Part shown: in pieces, positions 58,887 through 64,000 of the stretch | How positions within the stretch are numbered: position 1 is the first letter of the stretch | How the letters are laid out: each line of letters begins with the position of its first letter | Source of the DNA: Marasmius tenuissimus | Lineage: Eukaryota; Basidiomycota; Agaricomycetes; Agaricales; Marasmiaceae | DNA: 64,000 nt | NCBI GenBank assembly: GCA_029532415.1 | Contig: JAQOTA010000054.1 | Coordinates: 3,100,001 to 3,164,000, forward strand | Direction of reading: 5' to 3' | Program-made: the position numbers and the translations under genes | The notes under the pieces: model-generated | What the model was told of the DNA's origin: nothing | What the model saw: only the letters and a program-made list of their open reading frames with translations | Databases searched by the model: none

Positions 58887-60427
58887 CTAAGTCCAACCTT
58901 TTGCGGACCCTCTTCCTCCTCCGTGGCCTCTCTCCGTAGAAATAACAAACATGGCGTCTCTCATCGTAATGGAAGCCTTGGTGTCCTCCTCCTCCACCGG
59001 CGTCTCGCTTTTGGTTGTAGTCGCAGTGTAAGGCTTTCCCCATGTCGAGGATGTTGAACTCGTATTTTGGCTTGTATTTGTGTTGGTGGGTGTCGATGTG
59101 GAGGCGGAAGATGCTGCCTGTTGAGGTTTCTTTGGCGGAGGAGGTGCATTCGCGTTCGCAGCTGTCATCCAGGCGTATCTCCCCCCAATGCCGGCGGCCT
59201 GACTGGCAACCGCGTTGGACATTTTTTTCCTAACGTCTTCCGACATATTCCTCGCCGTCACACCGGGACCTTCCTTCTTCCTCTTCTTTTTGGGAGCTTC
59301 GCCATCCTCATCGCCAGCGCTGTTTGGGTTGTTGCCTTGGGCCTGTGCAGCGAGAGCGGCAGCATGCGAGGCAGCAAGCTCCGCCCTGTCTTTGCGTTCT
59401 TTCCTGATTCTCGATTCTTCCTCTCGTTCAACCTTCTCAATGGCAGCGAGCTGTTTGGCAACGTCGCTCCGGATGATGATACTCCACATTGGGACTGGGT
59501 CTGGTGTACCCGTCGTGCTGTCTACGATTTGTTGAGTGCCGTCTTCGGAAATGATAACGCCACCTTTGGAAGGATCGACGGGAGGAACAGGATACATGGT
59601 TGCGGGGCGGTCAAACTGGGAGTCTGTTCGGTGATTCACGGCTTTGACCATGGAGGTGAGGAGGTCTCCCAGTCGAGCGCGAAGGGCAAGAGCCATGTAG
59701 TTGATGGAATCTTCGGGTATACGCGTAACTTTGTGTGAGGTTGCGATATTTCGCATGGTTGACCCGAGAAAAGTGGTGTTAAAAGCTGGGGTGGCAGGTT
59801 GTTTGCGTGTCCGGTCTTGGGTGTAGGTTGAGGAGTTATAAGAAAGATGGGATCGATAACCTGAGGAGCTATCTGTGGTTCGCTGTAGGGATTCCTCCTC
59901 GGCCTGCGACATAGTTGGAAAGATGGTGAGCTGGAGGATGAATATAGGTCTGATCCAGGACGTACGCGTAAATCAACACCAGCACTTCCTAGAGCATCGT
60001 TCAGGGTGGCAATATCATTCGAATCAGCATTGTTGTTGGCAGTAGTATTGCTGGTGCTCGCTGTCGTATTTGCAGTGGCAGTATTGGCTGTCGAAGTTGG
60101 GGGTGCTGTCGTGGTTGCTGCTGTTGAGGTCGTCGCTGCTGCTACTGGCGCTGCCGGTGTAGGTGTTCCTGGAGTTGCTTGGGGATGGTGATACTGATAA
60201 TAGCCAGGATAGTAGCTGTATGGGTAGGTCCCTGTGGGTGTCTGCGCTTGTTGAGATTGGGCTGTGAGTGCTGGATCAATGGCCCAGAAAGCACCTGCTG
60301 GTGCAGGCGTTGCAGGAGCAGGAGCGGGAGCAGGCGTGGCGGGGGCAGCTGGTGCGGGGGTCGCTGGATTGGATGGTGTGGGAGTGAGTGAGTTCATTGG
60401 GGGCTCTTCTTTGACATGTTGAGCCAT
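58887..60427 (-). CDS. TAF4: TFIID subunit TAF4
   Basis: Predicted 492-aa TBP-associated factor. TAF4 pairs with TAF12 through a histone fold and is central to TFIID. The first ~150 residues are an extreme Ala/Pro/Thr-rich low-complexity region. The conserved C-terminal domain spans about 195-330: IPEDSINYMALALRARLGDL, LTSMVKAVNHRTDSQFDRPA, MWSIIIRSDVAKQLAAIEKV, followed by a basic ESRIRKERKDRAEL and APKKKRKKEG, a likely NLS. It ends with AMFVISTERGHGGGRGSAKG, as TAF4 homologues do. Two exons: 60427-59966 and 59903-58887. It forms a head-to-head pair with MEF1. Confidence 0.9.
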
Positions 60428-60570
60428 TGTCGTTCTCGTCGTGCTCGAGGTCGTGCTCGTCGTCGCGGTCGATGATGAAGGGCCAAATTTAGGCGCCCAA
60501 GCGCGTGAAATAGAAGTTGTAGAAATTTTTCTCCGCGTCTCGGTTCTGTACGGGAACACAAACTACCACC
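60428..60570. promoter_or_regulatory. Compact bidirectional promoter, TAF4 (-) / MEF1 (+)
   Basis: 143 bp between outward-facing starts. A direct repeat TCGTGCTCG occurs twice, about 13 bp apart, in the TAF4-proximal half (60,430-60,460). No TATA box seen. Confidence 0.6.
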
Positions 60571-63204
60571 ATGTTCTCTAGGAAACTGGCCTCCCTGTCG
60601 AGGCCGTTCCTCTCCTCAGGGCGCAGGATGGCCTCAGCCGCCACAGCTGCAAAGGTCGAACAACCTGTCACTCCGCCAACTCCCTCATATCCTCTCACCG
60701 ACGAAGACAGAAAACGGCTCAAATTTCAGCGTAACATTGGTGTTTCTGCACACATAGATTCCGGAAAGACAACATTAACGGAGCGTATACTATTCTATAC
60801 TGGTCGGATACGAGAGATACACGAGGTGCGTTGGCATATTGAACTAGCTTGGCCACTACCTGCTCACTAATTTCGTCTTGCAGGTTCGCGGAAAGGACAA
60901 TGTCGGAGCCAAGATGGACAGCATGGACCTCGAACGAGAGAAGGGAATCACCATCCAGAGTGCCGCTACCTTCTGTGACTGGGAAACCACGAATCCAATA
61001 GACAAGGAGACTTCGAAATTCGCCATTAACATTATTGATACCCCGGGGCACGTCGACTTCACTATTGAAGTAGAGCGCGCTCTTCGTGTCTTGGATGGTG
61101 CTGTTCTGGTTCTTTGCGCTGTCGCTGGTGTCCAAAGTCAAACAACGACTGTCGACAGGCAGATGCGGAGGTACAATGTCCCAAGGATTTCGTTTGTCAA
61201 CAAGATGGATAGGCCTGGTGCCAATCCCTGGCGTATCGTTCAGCAAATTAGGACCAAACTTCGTATGACCGCCGCTGCCGTCCAAATTCCCATTGGTGTT
61301 GAAGACGAGTTTAAGGGTGTTGTCGACCTCGTTCACTGGCGTGCTCTTTACAACGAGGGACCCAAAGGGTGAGTACTGCAGCCCGAACCGTCTGGGATTT
61401 GGCCTTCATGAAAACTCATACTCCCTTCCTTTCCAGTGTCGACGTCGTACCCAAGGAAATTCCCTCAGAACTACTTGACCTGGCCAAGGCTAAACGTACA
61501 GAGCTCATTGAACAACTTGCCGAGGTCGACGAAGAAATTGGGGACCTGGTTCTTGCCGATGAACAGCCGACCAACGCCCAGCTTGCAGATGCCATTCGTC
61601 GCGCGACGGTTTCTCTCAAATTCTCGCCCGTTTTCCTCGGCTCAGCGATAAAGAACACCGGTGTCCAACCTTTGCTTGACGGTGTCTGTGCGTACCTCCC
61701 CAACCCAGCTCAATCCGAAGTTCTTGCCCACGACACTTCAAAGCCGGCCAATTCTCCCCAGGTTCCCCTCACTCCCGCTGCGAATGCCCCACTCGTTTCT
61801 TTGGCATTCAAGCTCGAGGAGGGAAGATTCGGACAGTTGACCTACATGCGAGTTTACCAAGGTTCCCTCAGGAAAGGCCAGACCATTTTCAACGCCCGAA
61901 CTGGAAAGAAAGTCAAACTCTCCCGTCTTGCGCGTATGCACAGTAACGAAATGGAGGATATCGAGTCGATTGGCCCTGGTGAAATTTGTGCCATGTTCGG
62001 AGTCGAATGTTCCACTGGTGATACCTTCACCGACGGCTCGACTAGTTACTCGATGGTAGGTCTTCCTTCCTTCTATCCATTCATTATACTGATGTTCGCC
62101 TATCGCTAGACTTCTATGTATGTTCCGGAGCCTGTCATTTCTCTGGCTATCAAGTCGAACGGCATTGAAACCCCAAACTTCTCTCGTGCTCTCAATCGGT
62201 TCCAGAAGGAGGACCCCACCTTCCGCGTACACGTCGACTCCACCTCTAAGGAGACTATCATTTCCGGAATGGGAGAGCTCCATCTCGAAATCTACGTTGA
62301 GCGTATGCGTCGCGAGTACAACGTTGACTGTACTACCGGTAAACCTCGTGTTGCGTTCCGTGAAGCCATCACTCAACGCGCGGACTTCAACTACACGCAC
62401 AAGAAGCAGACTGGTGGTGCTGGTCAGTACGCCAAGGTCATTGGGTATATTGAGCCGTTGGATCCGGAGAACGACGTTGAGGGAGAGAGCGGAACGCCCA
62501 AAGACAAGGAATTCCTCGACGATGTCATTGGTGGGACCGTCCCGAACAACTTTATCCCTGCCGTTGAGAAGGTGAGATCCTGTTGTTCAACAGTGGTCAG
62601 AGTTTGTTTATTGACGTTATGAGTAGGGTTTCTACGAGGCACTGGAGAAGGGTTCGCTTTCAGGAAACCCTATCACTGGATGTCGTCTCGTTCTTCAGGA
62701 TGGTGGATACCACATTGTGGATTCGTCTGAACTGGCTTTCAGGCTCGCGACAATCGGTGCTTTCCGTGAAGTATACAATGCCGCCCGTCCTGTCATCCTG
62801 GAGCCTATCATGACTGTCGAAGTGGTGGCTCCCGGTGAATTCCAGAGTATGTGTTTTGTGTTCCGCGAGTCTCAGGATCTCAAGGCTGAACATTGCGTTT
62901 AGGTGCTGTTATTGGTGGTTTGAACACTCGGCGCGGCACTATCATTGACAGTGAAGTTCGGGATGATGAGTTCACTTGTATAGCTGAGGTTGCACTCAAT
63001 GACATGTTTGGATACTCAAATCAACTTCGTGGGTCAACACAAGGGAAGGGTGAATTCAGCATGGAGTACAAGGTGAGTATGGATATTCTTCCAGAGTGCT
63101 GATACTGATATCACTTGGTCTAGACACACATGCCTGTTTTACCTAACCTTCAGAAGGACATGGAGGAGGCGTATAGAAAGACATTGCCTCAAGCCAAAAA
63201 GTAG
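60571..63204 (+). CDS. MEF1: Mitochondrial translation elongation factor G
   Basis: Predicted 763-aa GTPase that moves tRNAs and mRNA on the mitochondrial ribosome. The N-terminus ([20 protein letters not shown]) is Arg/Ser-rich without acidic residues, fitting a matrix presequence. GTPase motifs are G1 AHIDSGKTT, switch region [13 protein letters not shown]3 DTPGHVDF and G4 [17 protein letters not shown], with Ser where bacterial EF-G has Ala, is usual in mitochondrial EF-G1. Domains II-V follow, with [20 protein letters not shown] and [20 protein letters not shown]. Exons are 60571-60825, 60884-61368, 61437-62055, 62110-62571, 62627-62846, 62903-63072 and 63124-63204. Length is normal. Confidence 0.96.
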
Positions 63205-64000
63205 AGGATTGATGTTGTCACACATTGAAGTATAGTAGAGCAAGTACCATAATATCATCTCTAGAGTATAATCATAGATTAGCCACACTCATATGTATAC
63301 ACTGGTGTTGGTAGGGTCAGTGATTAGTTGGTGGCTTTTTAAAAATTCACCACTGGCAGAGTCTGGTACTGGTGAGCTGAAATCAAAAACAAGATGTGGG
63401 GAAGAATCTGCCAGATATGGGTCAGTTTGAGACCCAAATAGAGCATGTTGTATGTGCAGACTGCCAGTCTTTGGGTTGACCCAAACACTGGGGGCAGAAG
63501 GTGTCTTGGTTGAGTCTCAACTGAGATGGTCTCAGGTGAGATCAACTTGAGGACAACTTGATTCCTCATGGCGAGAGATTGGTGGAGTTTCGATAAATAA
63601 GAAATGTAATGTAGTCATTAGAATAATATTGTATGCCAACAAAAAAATTGTGTGTAGACAGTGTTATCATGCATCTGCCCATGAAAGCAGGACACGTGTC
63701 CCTTCATCACTTTGCTACCAGCCTGACCTATCCTTTCAGCTGACTGGCAGCAATGAGCGTCAATTCCCTCTCTCCCATTCTCAACACCAAAGTTTTTGTG
63801 CTGTTGGGTGAGTTCTCTGTCTTTTAACAGGGCCATATACTCCAACATTGGTTTCCTCTCCCCAAACTCTGTAGCTTGTCTTCATCTGAGCTGTTGTAGG
63901 TTATGGACTTGGAACCCACCCATCAATTGTCTGCTTACACTGATAGTAGAACAAGGCTAGGTTTAAACAAGCCCATCCCAAGTCCTCTGTTCAGCTTTTG
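63205..64000. other. MEF1 3' flank and CpG-poor sequence, possible old repeat
   Basis: The first ~100 bp is the 3' flank of MEF1. From about 63,300 to the window end I count only four CpG dinucleotides in 700 bp, while TG and CA are frequent. The rest of the window, including its gene-poor parts, is much richer in CpG. No protein motif or long terminal repeat boundary could be identified. An aged, methylated transposon fragment would explain the composition. Confidence 0.4.

Noticed and set aside
1..64000. CRISPR arrays, operons, prophage or insertion sequences
   Set aside because: The window is eukaryotic with spliceosomal introns throughout; no such structures were seen.

Overview
This is a eukaryotic nuclear window from a filamentous basidiomycete, most likely a mushroom-forming Agaricomycete. 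Genes are cut by many short GT-AG introns of about 38-75 nt with CTRAC-like branch points. Coding regions sit 100-400 bp apart, there are no operons or Shine-Dalgarno sites, and the gene set is fungal: eisosome Pil1, a Scc2/Rad9-type cohesin loader, a Cdc11/Nud1 spindle-pole scaffold, a Vip1-like RRM protein and a TALE homeobox factor. All coordinates below come from exon models built by reading frame continuity and splice signals. For every named multi-exon gene the summed exon lengths divide by three.

Left part (1-21 kb): the 3' end of a BOR1-type anion/borate transporter; a 13-exon membrane-anchored histidine acid phosphatase; IWR1 (RNA polymerase II import); an eisosome PIL1/LSP1 protein with a very long disordered tail; the SDH4 subunit of succinate dehydrogenase, divergent from PIL1; an intronless C11orf68/DUF1917-like gene; a small probable secreted glycoprotein; the 25-exon cohesin loader SCC2; and a SEC14 lipid-transfer protein.

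Middle part (21-47 kb): an 8.1 kb stretch in which I can support no gene; a TALE homeodomain transcription factor; a 1442-aa CDC11/NUD1 leucine-rich-repeat scaffold; two weak orphan genes (36.9 kb and 39.6 kb); a Vip1-like RRM protein; a class I methyltransferase; then a 3.5 kb stretch without a supported gene.

Right part (47-64 kb): a compact housekeeping block holding a mitochondrial PPR protein, a PEP12/syntaxin-type SNARE, TFIIA large subunit (TOA1), chaperonin CCT3, CDC73 (Paf1 complex), TAF4 (TFIID) and mitochondrial elongation factor G (MEF1). Three RNA polymerase II factors lie within 7 kb, and two head-to-head pairs share promoters of only 120 and 143 bp. The last ~700 bp is strongly CpG-poor, as expected of an old methylated repeat.

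I did not find a coherent new multi-gene system. The unusual observations are micro-exons of 6, 10 and 12 nt, two GC-AG introns, an expanded PIL1 tail, unrecognised small secreted proteins, and the gene-poor stretches.
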